From assembly GCF_002018365.1 (NCBI RefSeq), contig NZ_MVKX01000012.1, forward strand, positions 53,503 through 117,502: 64,000 nt of DNA. Reading direction: 5' to 3'. Position 1 is the first letter of the stretch; each line of letters opens with the position of its first letter. The translations under genes and the position numbers were made by a program. This DNA comes from Acinetobacter amyesii (lineage in GTDB: Bacteria > Pseudomonadota > Gammaproteobacteria > Pseudomonadales > Moraxellaceae). Shown here piece after piece: positions 18,372 through 27,710 of this stretch. The notes beneath the pieces are model-generated. The model ran no database searches, was not told where the DNA came from, and saw nothing but the letters and a program-made list of their open reading frames with translations.

Positions 18372-18447
18372 GCGGGAATAGCTCAGTTGGTAGAGCATAA
18401 CCTTGCCAAGGTTGGGGTCGGGAGTTCGAGTCTCCTTTCCCGCTCCA
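18372..18447 (+). tRNA. tRNA-Gly (GCC), copy 2
   Basis: Same 73-nt body as copy 1, followed by an encoded CCA. It lies 120 bp from copy 1 start to start, with a spacer that resembles the next one, indicating tandem duplication. Confidence 0.97.
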
Positions 18448-18493
18448 AATTTTTTTCGATTCAGTTTTTTAGTAAAAAAACAGGATAGACTCC

Positions 18494-18569
18494 GCGGGAA
18501 TAGCTCAGTTGGTAGAGCATAACCTTGCCAAGGTTGGGGTCGGGAGTTCGAGTCTCCTTTCCCGCTCCA
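18494..18569 (+). tRNA. tRNA-Gly (GCC), copy 3
   Basis: Same 73-nt body with encoded CCA, 122 bp from copy 2. It is followed at once by a terminator, so the three form one transcript. Confidence 0.97.
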
Positions 18570-18574
18570 AATTC

Positions 18575-18607
18575 AAAAAGCCCTCATCGAAAGATGGGGG
18601 CTTTTTT
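18575..18607 (+). terminator. Terminator of the tRNA-Gly cluster
   Basis: AAAAAGCCC and CATC pair with GATG and GGGCTTTTT around a GAAA tetraloop, ending in a T-run, 6 nt after the third tRNA. Confidence 0.88.
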
Positions 18608-18979
18608 ATTGCAGAATGAAAACATCCCTATCAATTTCCAGCCCTTTTTTAATCTTTGCATAGCTCTATGATGTTGAGTATCAATTGGAGTTCAAAATGG
18701 CTGCCACTCAAAAAATAAAAACAGCTAAGCCCCTGTCTTAGATATATTATTTTTAAGGTTGAATATCTACAAAGTTGCTAACACCAGATTTACATCATCA
18801 ATACTCTTGTTGTTTTTCCTACATCTATTGTTTTAAATCAAACACTTATTTTATCAAATCTGCATAATTTTTATGCAGATTAAATGCTAAACAGACATTT
18901 TGCTAAGTTAAGAATAATCCATCATTTAAAGAATCACGCATTTACGAGTAGCGTTTTGATATCTATTAAAGGTGTCATT
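18608..18979. other. Leader region of the sulfur cluster
   Basis: The region contains the 25-bp inverted repeat at 18857-18881 described separately. It also has a tiny ORF at 18697-18741 (14 codons, starting MAATQK) with GGAG six bases upstream. The tiny ORF is not supported as a gene. No clear sigma54 or CysB motif was recognised. Confidence 0.4.
18857..18881. promoter_or_regulatory. Perfect 25-bp inverted repeat upstream of the sulfur operon
   Basis: AATCTGCATAA-TTT-TTATGCAGATT, 11-bp arms and a 3-bp centre, ending 98 bp before the chosen start of the first SfnB-like gene. No T-run follows, so it reads as an operator or RNA hairpin, not a terminator. Confidence 0.6.
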
Positions 18980-20182
18980 ATGTCTCATTTAATCTCTGAA
19001 AATATTCATGTTATTGAAAATGACTTAGAAGCAATTCATGCAGCGTATCACGTTGCAGATTTTGCTTTGGAAGGTCGAAATGAACGTGATCAGAACCGCC
19101 TACTGCCTTTTGCAGAAATCGACTTATTCAGTCAGAAAGGTTTAGGCGGCATTCGTATTCCCAAAAAATTTGGCGGTGCCTACGTGTCTAACAAGACACT
19201 GGCGCAGGTTTTTCGCATTATCAACAAAGCAGATTCTAGCGTGGGCCAAATTCCACAAAACCAAATTGCCTTGCTGTATATGATTGACCTCATGGGAACG
19301 GATGAGCAAAAAACCTTTATTTTTAATGAAATTTTACAGGGAAAACGTTTAGCCAATGGTGGCCCAGAGCGCAATACCAAAGATACCAAAACCTTAAATA
19401 CAACGCTGCGCATTGAAAATGGAAGGTATGTGGTCGATGGTGAAAAGTTCTATTCGACTGGCAGTAGTTTTGCAGATTGGTTGGCAATTAAAGCCGTTCA
19501 CCCTGAAGGTCATGTTGTCCTGACCATTATTGATCGACATGCTACAGGCGTAGAAGTAACTGATAATTGGAATGGTTTTGGTCAACGCACAACGTCAAGT
19601 GGCACCGTCAAACTAAACCATGTGGCAGTAGACCCCCTATTAATTTTTGATGAACGTAAGCTTTCTGCAGGGCCAACGTATCGAGGTGCCTTTTCGCAAT
19701 TGATGCAAGTTGCAATCGATGTCGGGATTGCGGAAGCTGCCTTTGCAGACACCCTTTCTGCGGTACAAAAAGCCCGTCCGATTGTGGATGCACAAGTTGA
19801 GAAAGCCAGTTTTGAGCCCTACACCCTACAAGAAGTGGGGAAATCTGCAGTTTTATTGGATGCTGCGATTTTACTTTTAGATGAAGCCGCAGATTACCTC
19901 GATGAATTAGATCAGCTTGTTCAGGTGAGTGAACAACAAGCTGCTCTGGCTTCGATTCGTGTCGCAGAAGCCAAAATCTATGCCAATGATGCAGCCTTAC
20001 AGATCTCTGAAAAACTCCTTGAATTAGGCGGCAGCCGTGCAAGTTTGAGTGCCCATAACCTTGATCAACACTGGCGCAATGCCAGAGTACACACCTTACA
20101 TGATCCTGTGCGCTGGAAGCTGCATACCTTAGGCGACTATTACTTAAATCATAAATTACCTGCACGCCATGCGTGGATTTAA
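18980..20182 (+). CDS. SfnB/DszC-like flavin-dependent sulfur-acquisition oxidoreductase, copy 1
   Basis: The ATG at 18980 (400 aa) has AAAGGTG upstream; a longer reading frame starting at 18884 lacks support. The acyl-CoA dehydrogenase fold is complete: helical N-domain, beta-domain with GERNTKDTKT, GEKFYSTGSSFADW and NGFGQRTTSSGTV, and a C-terminal helical domain ending HNLDQHWRNARVHTLHDPVRWK. This family includes SfnB and the sulfone/thiophene monooxygenase DszC, which use FMNH2 and oxygen and do not act on CoA esters. The next genes include a DszA-like enzyme and an importer, fitting use of organosulfur compounds during sulfate limitation. Confidence 0.82.
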   Translation: MSHLISENIHVIENDLEAIHAAYHVADFALEGRNERDQNRLLPFAEIDLFSQKGLGGIRIPKKFGGAYVSNKTLAQVFRIINKADSSVGQIPQNQIALLYMIDLMGTDEQKTFIFNEILQGKRLANGGPERNTKDTKTLNTTLRIENGRYVVDGEKFYSTGSSFADWLAIKAVHPEGHVVLTIIDRHATGVEVTDNWNGFGQRTTSSGTVKLNHVAVDPLLIFDERKLSAGPTYRGAFSQLMQVAIDVGIAEAAFADTLSAVQKARPIVDAQVEKASFEPYTLQEVGKSAVLLDAAILLLDEAADYLDELDQLVQVSEQQAALASIRVAEAKIYANDAALQISEKLLELGGSRASLSAHNLDQHWRNARVHTLHDPVRWKLHTLGDYYLNHKLPARHAWI

Positions 20183-20193
20183 GGAGAATTCTG

Positions 20194-21417
20194 ATGACCT
20201 CATTTCCAAATATTAATTCGCTACAGGCCGCATCAACAACACCTGCGCATATTATTCAGTCCGATGCAGAAGCGATTGAAATTGCAAAACAATTGGCCGA
20301 ACAATTTAGAAAAAATACCGTGCAACGTGATGCCGAACGCATACTCCCTTTTGATGAAATCGAGGCCTATAGCCAATCTGGACTCTGGGCAATCACGGTT
20401 CCCAAAGCTTTTGGCGGTGCCGAAGTTTCAAGTGATACCGTGGCGCAAGTGATTGCGCTTATGAGTGGTGTTGATGGTTCAATTGGACAAATTCCACAAA
20501 ACCATTTTTATGCACTAGAAGTATTACGAAACACCGGTACAGCTGAACAAAAGCAAAAGCTTTATGCCGAAGTGCTTGCTGGCGCACGTTTTGGCAATGC
20601 CTTAGCCGAGTTTAAAACCAAAACCGCTGCGCAAAAACAAACGTCGATTCGCCCTCATGACGATGGTTTTGTAGTGAATGGTGAAAAGTTTTATTGCACC
20701 GGCAGTTTATTTGCGCATCGCATTCCCACATTAGTCAAAGCCCCTGATGGTCGTGAATATTTAGCCTTTATTGCACGTGAAAGTGCAGGTCTAGAGTTGA
20801 TCGATGATTGGACAGGGTTTGGACAACGCACCACGGGTAGCGGCTCTGTTAAATTTCATCAAGTTGCGGTTCCTGCCACAGATGTCATTCCCTTTGATCA
20901 TGCATTTACGGAACCGACATTGGTGGGGCCATTTGCGCAAATTATGCATGCTGCGATTGAAGTCGGGATTGCCCGTGCAGCCTTTGAAGAAAGTTTGCGC
21001 CGCGTACACCAAGCTCGACCATGGATTGATTCCGGTCTTGATCTTGCAAGCGAAGATCCTTTAACCAAATACGAACTCGGTCGCATTGCTGCAGATGTTC
21101 GCGCCAGTGAGGTCTTGCTGAAACAAGCCGCTCGTGCCATCGATGCTGCTCGCCCACAGCCGAATGCCGAAAACATCGCAAAAGCTTCTCTAGATGTCGC
21201 GAAAGTGCGTGCGCATAGTACTGAAACCGCACTTAAAGCGGCTTCAAAATTGATTGAGCTTGCAGGCAGCCGTGGCAGTCAGCGTGAAGATGGTCTAGAT
21301 CGTTTTTGGCGTAATGCACGTGTTCATACCTTGCATGATGCAGGGCGATGGAAATATTTCTTCATTGCCAATTACCTCCTGAATGGCGTATTGCCCCCAC
21401 GTCGAGGGACCTTGTAA
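20194..21417 (+). CDS. SfnB/DszC-like flavin-dependent sulfur-acquisition oxidoreductase, copy 2
   Basis: The ATG at 20194 (407 aa) follows a textbook AAGGAG, 11 bp after the stop of copy 1. It is a clear paralogue of copy 1 with the same motif order: WAITVPKAFGGAEVS, GEKFYCTGSLFAHR, GFGQRTTGSGSV and LDRFWRNARVHTLHD. SfnB is an oxidoreductase of the dimethyl sulfone regulon in Pseudomonas. Two divergent copies side by side suggest two substrates or a hetero-oligomer. Its stop codon overlaps the next start (TAATG), indicating translational coupling. Confidence 0.84.
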   Translation: MTSFPNINSLQAASTTPAHIIQSDAEAIEIAKQLAEQFRKNTVQRDAERILPFDEIEAYSQSGLWAITVPKAFGGAEVSSDTVAQVIALMSGVDGSIGQIPQNHFYALEVLRNTGTAEQKQKLYAEVLAGARFGNALAEFKTKTAAQKQTSIRPHDDGFVVNGEKFYCTGSLFAHRIPTLVKAPDGREYLAFIARESAGLELIDDWTGFGQRTTGSGSVKFHQVAVPATDVIPFDHAFTEPTLVGPFAQIMHAAIEVGIARAAFEESLRRVHQARPWIDSGLDLASEDPLTKYELGRIAADVRASEVLLKQAARAIDAARPQPNAENIAKASLDVAKVRAHSTETALKAASKLIELAGSRGSQREDGLDRFWRNARVHTLHDAGRWKYFFIANYLLNGVLPPRRGTL

Positions 21418-22853
21418 TGAGCCAAATCACGATGGCAGATACCCGATCACATACAGCCAAGAAAATTTTACTGAATGCCTTCGACATGAACTGTGTCGGG
21501 CATATCAATCATGGCTTATGGACCCATCCACGCGATGAGTCGCACCGCTTTAATGAACTGAGCTATTGGACCGATCTTGCCAAAACCTTGGAGCAAGGGC
21601 TGTTTGATGGGCTATTTATTGCGGATATCACCGGGGTCTATGATGTTTATGAAGGCAATATTGATCTCACACTTAAAGAGTCAATCCAACTGCCGAGCCA
21701 TGACCCCAGCACCCTGATTTCTGCAATGGCTGTAGTCACTGAAAACTTAGGTTTTGGTGTAACAGTCAATTTGAGCTATGAAACGCCTTATCAATTTGCA
21801 CGTCGATTTGCCAGCCTAGACCACCTGACCCAAGGCCGAATCGGCTGGAATATCGTGACGGGATATCTAGACAGTGCAGAACGCTTGATTGGGCAAAAAG
21901 GCTTGAAAGATCATGATCTACGCTATGAACAAGCTGAAGAGTTTTTGCAGCTTTGCTATAAGTTTTGGGAAGGTTCTTGGGAAAATGATGCGGTTCAAAA
22001 AGATAAAGCTCATCGCATCTTTAGCGACCCAAAAAAAGTACATGCCATTCAACACCAAGGGAAGTTCTATCAAAGCCAAGGGGTATTTCAAGTTTCTCCA
22101 TCGATTCAGCGCACCCCTGTGTTGTATCAGGCCGGTGCTTCACCACGTGGTTTAGCTTTTGCTACGCAACATGCAGAAGGCATGTTTATCGGTGCGGACA
22201 GCGCTGAAAAAGTCAAAAATCAGGTACAAAAAATTCGCAGCCAAACCGCAGCGCAAGGTCGTGACCCACAAGCCGTGAAACTCTTTGTTGGCATTACGGT
22301 AGTGACCGCAGAGACCGATGAGCTCGCCCAAGAGAAATTGGCTGAATACATTCGCTATGCCAATCCTGAAGCGGGACTGGCACACTTTTCCAGTTCGATT
22401 GGGATGAACCTCGCCAATTTTGCAGAAGATGAAGCCATTCCGTATCAGCAGACCAATAGCATCGCATCGGTCAATCAAAAATTTAAAGAGCAAAAAATTA
22501 CTCGCCAAGATTTGCGTGCTCAGCACGTTCTAGGTGGGCGTTATCCGCTCTTTGTCGGGAGTGGCACCAACGTTGCAAAGCAGTTGATTGATTATTTGGA
22601 TGAAACTGGCATCGATGGATTTAATCTGACTCGCACCGTTGCACCTGAGTCACATCAAGATTTTATCCGTTTGGTCATTCCTGAATTACAGCAACGTGGT
22701 CGCTATAAAACTGCATATGACACCGGTAGTTTGCGGCAAAAACTGTTTCAACAAGGTGACCATTTAGCCACGACACATCCTGCTCATCGCTATCGATGTC
22801 CCACTTTCGACGCGGGATCTCAGGCAGCACTTAAAAACGTTGAGACAGCATAA
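21417..22853 (+). CDS. Flavin-dependent monooxygenase, NtaA/SnaA/DszA (LLM) family
   Basis: The ATG at 21417 (478 aa) overlaps the preceding stop by one base. The bacterial luciferase-like TIM barrel shows the family motifs DGLFIADITGVYDVY, RFASLDHLTQGRIGWNIVTGYLDSA, PVLYQAGASPRGLAFATQHAEGMFIG and GFNLTRTVAPESHQDFI. DszA and NtaA/EmoA cleave C-S or C-N bonds using reduced FMN from a separate reductase. No reductase is encoded here, so one elsewhere must serve. The pairing with DszC-like genes parallels the Dsz sulfone-to-sulfinate step, but the true substrate is unknown. Confidence 0.85.
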   Translation: MSQITMADTRSHTAKKILLNAFDMNCVGHINHGLWTHPRDESHRFNELSYWTDLAKTLEQGLFDGLFIADITGVYDVYEGNIDLTLKESIQLPSHDPSTLISAMAVVTENLGFGVTVNLSYETPYQFARRFASLDHLTQGRIGWNIVTGYLDSAERLIGQKGLKDHDLRYEQAEEFLQLCYKFWEGSWENDAVQKDKAHRIFSDPKKVHAIQHQGKFYQSQGVFQVSPSIQRTPVLYQAGASPRGLAFATQHAEGMFIGADSAEKVKNQVQKIRSQTAAQGRDPQAVKLFVGITVVTAETDELAQEKLAEYIRYANPEAGLAHFSSSIGMNLANFAEDEAIPYQQTNSIASVNQKFKEQKITRQDLRAQHVLGGRYPLFVGSGTNVAKQLIDYLDETGIDGFNLTRTVAPESHQDFIRLVIPELQQRGRYKTAYDTGSLRQKLFQQGDHLATTHPAHRYRCPTFDAGSQAALKNVETA

Positions 22854-22917
22854 GCTGCACTTAAAAAACAAAATTTTAGTCAAAAAATTTAATTATTTCG
22901 AAATATAGAGGTGTGCC

Positions 22918-23748
22918 ATGGCACAAACAGCAAAATCTAAATTCACACTGATTGGTGTAATCGTGGCCATCTTGGTGATTGGCTTAGTTATTTGGAATCA
23001 ACAAAAGAAAAGTCATCAAAGTGAATTGGTGATTGGGATTAGCCCATCTTTTGCTAAACCCTTACAAGTCGCCGCAGATGAAGCCAAGCAGCAAGGACTG
23101 AACGTGAAATTGGTGGAATTTTCGGACTGGAATACCCCGAATATCACCCTAAACCACGGCGATATTGACGCGAACTTTTTCCAACATCAGCCGTTTCTAG
23201 ACAATGCAAAAAAAGAAACGGATTTTAAAATCAAAGCCTTTGATGTCGGTGCTGCTACCCATGTCGGACTGTATTCAAAAAAGTATAAAAACTTTGCTGA
23301 TTTACCCCATAAAGCCAAAGTGGTGATTCCGAATGATCCGGTCAATCAGGGCCGTGCCTTACAACTGTTACAGCAAGCCAAGCTCATTGAACTGAAACAG
23401 CCAGATAACTTTTTATCGACTTTAAATGACATTGCAGCGAATCCTAAACAGCTTCAATTTATTGAGGTGGAAGGCCCTCAAACGGCACGTGCAATTGATG
23501 ATGTCGATCTGGCTTTTGGCTATCCACATTATTTACGTCTAGCAAAAACTGCCGATCCTGAAAATGCCTTACTGTTTGACTCCAACACTGACAAGCGTTT
23601 TGCCATCTTATTTGCCGTACGTGATGACTATGTAGATCGTGACGATAAACTGCGTAAATTTGTCGATATTTATCAAAACTCACCTAAAGTTAAACAAGCA
23701 TTGGACGCAGATTTTGGTGCAAAACTGTGGTTCCCCGGTTGGAAATAA
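22918..23748 (+). CDS. MetQ/NlpA-family substrate-binding protein, membrane-anchored
   Basis: This 276-aa periplasmic binding protein of the methionine uptake type includes HGDIDANFFQHQPFLDN, PNDPVNQGRALQLLQ and LAFGYPHYLRLA, all typical of MetQ. Most relatives are lipoproteins, but here residues 11-27 are a hydrophobic helix with no lipobox cysteine, so it is probably tethered by an uncleaved N-terminal anchor. It is followed 10 bp later by the ATPase and then the permease. In this cluster it may carry methionine-like or other organosulfur compounds to feed the monooxygenases. Confidence 0.87.
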   Translation: MAQTAKSKFTLIGVIVAILVIGLVIWNQQKKSHQSELVIGISPSFAKPLQVAADEAKQQGLNVKLVEFSDWNTPNITLNHGDIDANFFQHQPFLDNAKKETDFKIKAFDVGAATHVGLYSKKYKNFADLPHKAKVVIPNDPVNQGRALQLLQQAKLIELKQPDNFLSTLNDIAANPKQLQFIEVEGPQTARAIDDVDLAFGYPHYLRLAKTADPENALLFDSNTDKRFAILFAVRDDYVDRDDKLRKFVDIYQNSPKVKQALDADFGAKLWFPGWK

Positions 23749-23758
23749 GGAGTCGCTC

Positions 23759-24829
23759 ATGGTGAGTTTCGGTTCATCGGTTGAATTTGCCGTCCCCCAT
23801 ATCCAAATCAAAAATTTAAATAAATTTTATGATGTGCAAGGACAGCAAGTTCACGCCTTAAAAGATATCAATCTGAATATTCCACAAGGCAAAATATTCG
23901 GCATTATTGGGAAAAGCGGCGCAGGTAAATCTTCGCTGATTCGAACGCTGAATGGCCTAGAACAAATCAGTAATGGTAGTATTCACATCCATCAACAAGA
24001 ATTGTCTCGCCTAAATCACGTAGAGTTGATTGCTCTGCGTCAACGCATAGGTATGATTTTTCAGCATTTTAATTTGATGTCTGCCAAAACTGTGTATGAC
24101 AATATCGCGCTGCCCCTTAAAATTGCTAATTTCAGTCAAGCTGATATCGCTCAGCGAGTGAATGAAGTGCTGAAGCTGGTGGGACTCGAGAATAAAGCAG
24201 CGCACTACCCTTCTCAACTTTCCGGTGGGCAAAAACAACGTGTCGGGATTGCACGAGCGCTAGTTCATCATCCGGAGATTTTACTCTGTGATGAAGCGAC
24301 TTCTGCACTCGATCCTGAAAGTACCTCTGTTGTGCTGTCTTTGCTTAAAGAAATTAATCAAAAGCTCGGTATCACCATTGTGTTGATTACCCATGAAATG
24401 CAGGTCATTCGCGAGATTTGCGATCAAGTTGTGGTGATCGATCAAGGCGAAATTGTAGAAGCAGGAAAGGTTTGGAAAGTATTTTCAACGCCTCAGCAGC
24501 AGATCACACAAGAGTTACTCAACCTTGAACAGCTTGATTTACCAAGCGATATTCAACCACAGCCTTCAGATCCAAATGATCAAATCATTTTAAAATTACG
24601 CTATGAATCGACACTACAACAGTCACCGGACTTAAAGTTTATTTTTGATCAATTTCAGGCGCCAGTACATCTGTATCAAAGTCATATCGATAGTATTCAA
24701 GGGCATTTAATCGGTTCGTTGATTGTTGCTGTGGACAACAGCCATTTAGAGATCAACGCCTTATCTGAACAACTTAAACACCATATCGCACAGATTGAGG
24801 TACTCGGCTATGCACGACCAACTCATTGA
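23759..24829 (+). CDS. MetN-type ABC transporter ATPase
   Basis: I start at the ATG at 23759 (356 aa) with AAGGAG upstream; the open frame extends further into the previous gene. Walker A is GKSGAGKSS, the signature is LSGGQKQR, Walker B is ILLCDEATSALD, and the H-loop is ITHE. A C-terminal NIL/ACT-like domain (about 270-356) is the methionine-sensing regulatory domain of MetN, giving feedback inhibition by internal methionine in E. coli. It overlaps the permease start by 20 bp. With the binding protein and permease it forms a complete importer. Confidence 0.92.
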   Translation: MVSFGSSVEFAVPHIQIKNLNKFYDVQGQQVHALKDINLNIPQGKIFGIIGKSGAGKSSLIRTLNGLEQISNGSIHIHQQELSRLNHVELIALRQRIGMIFQHFNLMSAKTVYDNIALPLKIANFSQADIAQRVNEVLKLVGLENKAAHYPSQLSGGQKQRVGIARALVHHPEILLCDEATSALDPESTSVVLSLLKEINQKLGITIVLITHEMQVIREICDQVVVIDQGEIVEAGKVWKVFSTPQQQITQELLNLEQLDLPSDIQPQPSDPNDQIILKLRYESTLQQSPDLKFIFDQFQAPVHLYQSHIDSIQGHLIGSLIVAVDNSHLEINALSEQLKHHIAQIEVLGYARPTH

Positions 24830-25469
24830 TTTACTGATTAGTGGAACCATTGATACCTTACTGATGGTCGGCGTTTCAGCCTTTGTGGCCTTTCTAATCG
24901 GCCTGCCTTTAGCGGTCGTATTGGTGTGTAGTGCTGAACACGGGATTTATCCTTCCAAAAGCCTAAACCACACGCTAGGCTGGCTGGTCAATATTACCCG
25001 TTCGGTGCCTTTTCTGATTTTAATGGTGGCGCTCATTCCGCTCACGCGCTTTATCGTGGGCACCAGTTATGGCGTTTGGGCTGCTGTCGTGCCTTTAACC
25101 CTTGCGGCCACGCCTTTTTTTGCACGTATAGCTGAAGTAAGCTTACGTGAAGTCGATCAAGGTCTGATTGAAGCCGCTCAAGCCATTGGATGTAATCGCA
25201 AACAAATCATTTGGCATGTGCTGCTCCCTGAAGCACTTCCCGGCATTGTTGCAGGCTTTACCGTGACCTTGGTGACCATGATCAACTCTTCTGCCATAGC
25301 AGGGGCGATCGGTGCAGGTGGTTTGGGGGATATTGCTTACCGTTACGGTTATCAACGCTTTGATATGCAAATCATGTTGGCAGTGATTGTGGTCTTGGTC
25401 GCGATCGTGATGCTGGTTCAAGCCTGTGGTGATCACATTTCCAACCAATTGGATAAACGCAAAATTTAA
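24810..25469 (+). CDS. MetI-type ABC transporter permease
   Basis: The ATG at 24810 (219 aa, MHDQLIDLL) has GAGG nine bases upstream and overlaps the ATPase gene by 20 bp. Five membrane helices are predicted, with the coupling EAA loop EAAQAIGCNRKQIIWHVLLPEALPGI. LGWLVNITRSVPFLILMVALIPLTR and INSSAIAGAIGAGGLGDIAYRYGYQRF are MetI hallmarks. It ends the sulfur operon; a strong terminator follows. Confidence 0.93.
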   Translation: MHDQLIDLLISGTIDTLLMVGVSAFVAFLIGLPLAVVLVCSAEHGIYPSKSLNHTLGWLVNITRSVPFLILMVALIPLTRFIVGTSYGVWAAVVPLTLAATPFFARIAEVSLREVDQGLIEAAQAIGCNRKQIIWHVLLPEALPGIVAGFTVTLVTMINSSAIAGAIGAGGLGDIAYRYGYQRFDMQIMLAVIVVLVAIVMLVQACGDHISNQLDKRKI

Positions 25470-25525
25470 AACGCCCCTCACGATTATTTTTCGTATTTCT
25501 TAGAAAAAAACCGTGTCGCTACACA

Positions 25526-25562
25526 TAAAAAAATACCCTAATCTGGATTAGGGTATTTTTTC
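25526..25562. terminator. Bidirectional terminator between the sulfur operon and malic enzyme
   Basis: AAAAAATACCCTAATC and its complement around a TG loop form a 16-bp stem flanked by A and T runs. It lies between convergent stop codons and serves both units. Confidence 0.93.
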
Positions 25563-25609
25563 GATCAGATGCAAAATCGATTCTGTTTAAACAGAATCTT
25601 TAGACCAAA

Positions 25610-27310
25610 TTAATAGGTCACACGGACATAATCACGATATTCAGGTTTCCAGAAATTCGCTTCAATCGCATGTTCTAGCACTTCAACGCTGACATTTGGT
25701 GCAACACCATCAGCAATCGCAGCCAATGCGACTTTCAATGCGATTTTCTTCGAAATATCCTGTAAATAATCCAAACTTGGCAATAAATCGGCATTTGGAT
25801 CTGCCAATTTTGGTGAACAGTCTGCCAATGCCGTACTAGATGCCATCAACATATTTTCCGTCACACGTTTCGCCCCAGATGCAATCACACCGAGACCAAT
25901 CCCCGGGAAAATATAGGAGTTATTGCACTGTGAAATATGATGAATCTTGCCGTGATAATTCACTGGTGCAAATGGACTGCCAGTCGCTATCAGAGCCTTA
26001 CCTTTAGTCCACTCAATAATATCTGCAGGCACCGCTTCGACACGCGATGTCGGATTAGATAATGGCAACACAATAGGCTGTTCACAATTCGCAGCCATCG
26101 TTTCAATGACCTCTTGGCTAAACAGTCCCGGTTGTCCCGAAACCCCAATCAATACAGTCGGTTTAGCATGTGTGACCACATCCAATAGCGAAATGACTGA
26201 ATCTGCATTTGCCCAATGTGCGACGTTATCCGGTGTTTGCGCAAGTTTGCGTTGGAAATCTAAAAGATTCGGCTGATTTTCAGTAATTAAACCAAAGCGG
26301 TCGACCATAAACACCCGCGCACGTGCTTGAGCATCGGTTAAACCTTCCGCCACCATTTGCTTGATGATCTGTTCTGCAATCCCACAGCCTGCTGAACCTG
26401 CCCCTAAGAATGTGACAATTTGATCTTTGAGCTGTTTACCTGCTGCGCGTGATGCTGCTATTAAACTTCCGACAGACACTGCTGCTGTCCCTTGAATATC
26501 GTCATTGAAGCAGCAAATTTTATCGCGATATTTTTCCAGTAAAGGCATCGCATTTTTTTGTGCAAAGTCTTCAAATTGAATCAGCGCTTTAGGCCAACGT
26601 TGTTGTATGGCTTTAATCACGTCATCGACAAATTGATAATATTCTTCACCACTGATACGAGGCTGACTCCACCCCATATAAATCGGGTCATTCAAGAGCT
26701 GTTGATTATTGGTTCCGACATCTAAAGTAATCGGCAATGTATAAGCTGGACTGATCCCACCACATGCGGTGTACAGTGACAACTTACCAATCGGAATCCC
26801 CATCCCCCCAATGCCTTGGTCACCAAGACCAAGAATACGTTCACCGTCCGTAATCACGATCACTTTCACATTCTTTTTATTCACGTTATGAATAATTTGA
26901 TCGATATGATCACGGTCAGGATATGAAATAAAAATCCCACGATGACGGCGGTAAATGTCCGAGAAGCGCTGACATGCTTCACCCACTGTTGGCGTGTAGA
27001 TGATCGGCATCATCTCACTGAGGTGGTTTTCAATTAAGTGATAGAACAATGTTTCATTGGTATCTTGAATATTGCGCAGGTAGATATGCTTATTGATATC
27101 ACTATTAAATGCACAATATTGCTGATAAGAACGCTGACTTTGCTCTTCAATGCTTTCAGTAACGTGTGGAATTAAACCGTGTAAATTAAAGCTCTTCCGT
27201 TCATCTTCATTAAACGCAGAACCTTTATTTAAAAGTGGGAGTTCTAAAAGTGTATTTCCGGCATAAGGAATATATAAAGGTCGTTTCGTTTTCAAATTTT
27301 CACTGGGCAT
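25610..27310 (-). CDS. maeA: NAD-dependent malic enzyme
   Basis: This 566-aa enzyme oxidatively decarboxylates malate to pyruvate. Length and motifs match E. coli MaeA (SfcA): [17 protein letters not shown] in the N-domain, the catalytic-region [33 protein letters not shown] with metal-binding acidic residues, and the Rossmann loop [15 protein letters not shown]. The NAD preference is inferred from the MaeA-type length and absence of the C-terminal phosphotransacetylase domain found in MaeB. It stands alone on the minus strand. The upstream 400 bp is shared with the divergent alcohol dehydrogenase. Confidence 0.94.
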   Translation of the reverse strand: MPSENLKTKRPLYIPYAGNTLLELPLLNKGSAFNEDERKSFNLHGLIPHVTESIEEQSQRSYQQYCAFNSDINKHIYLRNIQDTNETLFYHLIENHLSEMMPIIYTPTVGEACQRFSDIYRRHRGIFISYPDRDHIDQIIHNVNKKNVKVIVITDGERILGLGDQGIGGMGIPIGKLSLYTACGGISPAYTLPITLDVGTNNQQLLNDPIYMGWSQPRISGEEYYQFVDDVIKAIQQRWPKALIQFEDFAQKNAMPLLEKYRDKICCFNDDIQGTAAVSVGSLIAASRAAGKQLKDQIVTFLGAGSAGCGIAEQIIKQMVAEGLTDAQARARVFMVDRFGLITENQPNLLDFQRKLAQTPDNVAHWANADSVISLLDVVTHAKPTVLIGVSGQPGLFSQEVIETMAANCEQPIVLPLSNPTSRVEAVPADIIEWTKGKALIATGSPFAPVNYHGKIHHISQCNNSYIFPGIGLGVIASGAKRVTENMLMASSTALADCSPKLADPNADLLPSLDYLQDISKKIALKVALAAIADGVAPNVSVEVLEHAIEANFWKPEYRDYVRVTY

Positions 27311-27710
27311 TATTTAACTCGTTTAATTAATCTTTTGTTTCGCACTGCAAAAAGCGAAATGCACAAAAGTGACTATCTCGTTATTTGTTATAGCCTATCC
27401 TGATTCGAGTGCTTTTGGGCATTTAGTAAATTGATAGTAGTTTTAGTTAGATTTTATAATCTGATAACTCGATCATGCATCTAGTCACAGCAACGCCTAT
27501 TTTGGCTTAAATTTATACGACTTTTAGCGAATCTCAGAAAATAATAAAAATAATTAATGATTAAATTTCAATCAATTAAATAAATTCAATACAAAGCCCT
27601 AAATTTGGTAGGTCTTTGGTAGGTGTGAATTTAAAACATCCCTCGCAATACTCAGTTTAGGTGAGTATCACCCATAACAAATGACAATGAATGGTAGAAG
27701 GAATCGCACC
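27311..27710. other. Divergent regulatory region, malic enzyme and alcohol dehydrogenase
   Basis: This AT-rich region has three visible elements toward the dehydrogenase: two exact 10-bp direct repeats TTTGGTAGGT at 27604-27613 and 27615-27624 (11-bp period), and a GGTGA-GTA-TCACC palindrome at 27660-27672. No unambiguous promoter hexamers or small ORFs were found. Confidence 0.5.
27604..27624. promoter_or_regulatory. 11-bp-spaced direct repeat upstream of the alcohol dehydrogenase
   Basis: TTTGGTAGGT occurs twice, one helical turn apart, 87 bp before the ATG. SARP-type regulators are known to bind such 11-bp-period repeats; a SARP-like regulator is encoded at 30152-31333. The link is an inference. 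Confidence 0.5.

Noticed and set aside
18697..18741. Fourteen-codon ORF with a good ribosome-binding site
   Set aside because: Too short, with no sequence features; could be chance. Kept only as a note in the leader region.
19608..20165. 185-aa minus-strand ORF under the first SfnB-like gene
   Set aside because: Composition rich in His, Arg and Gln is typical of a shadow frame; the plus-strand gene is clearly real.
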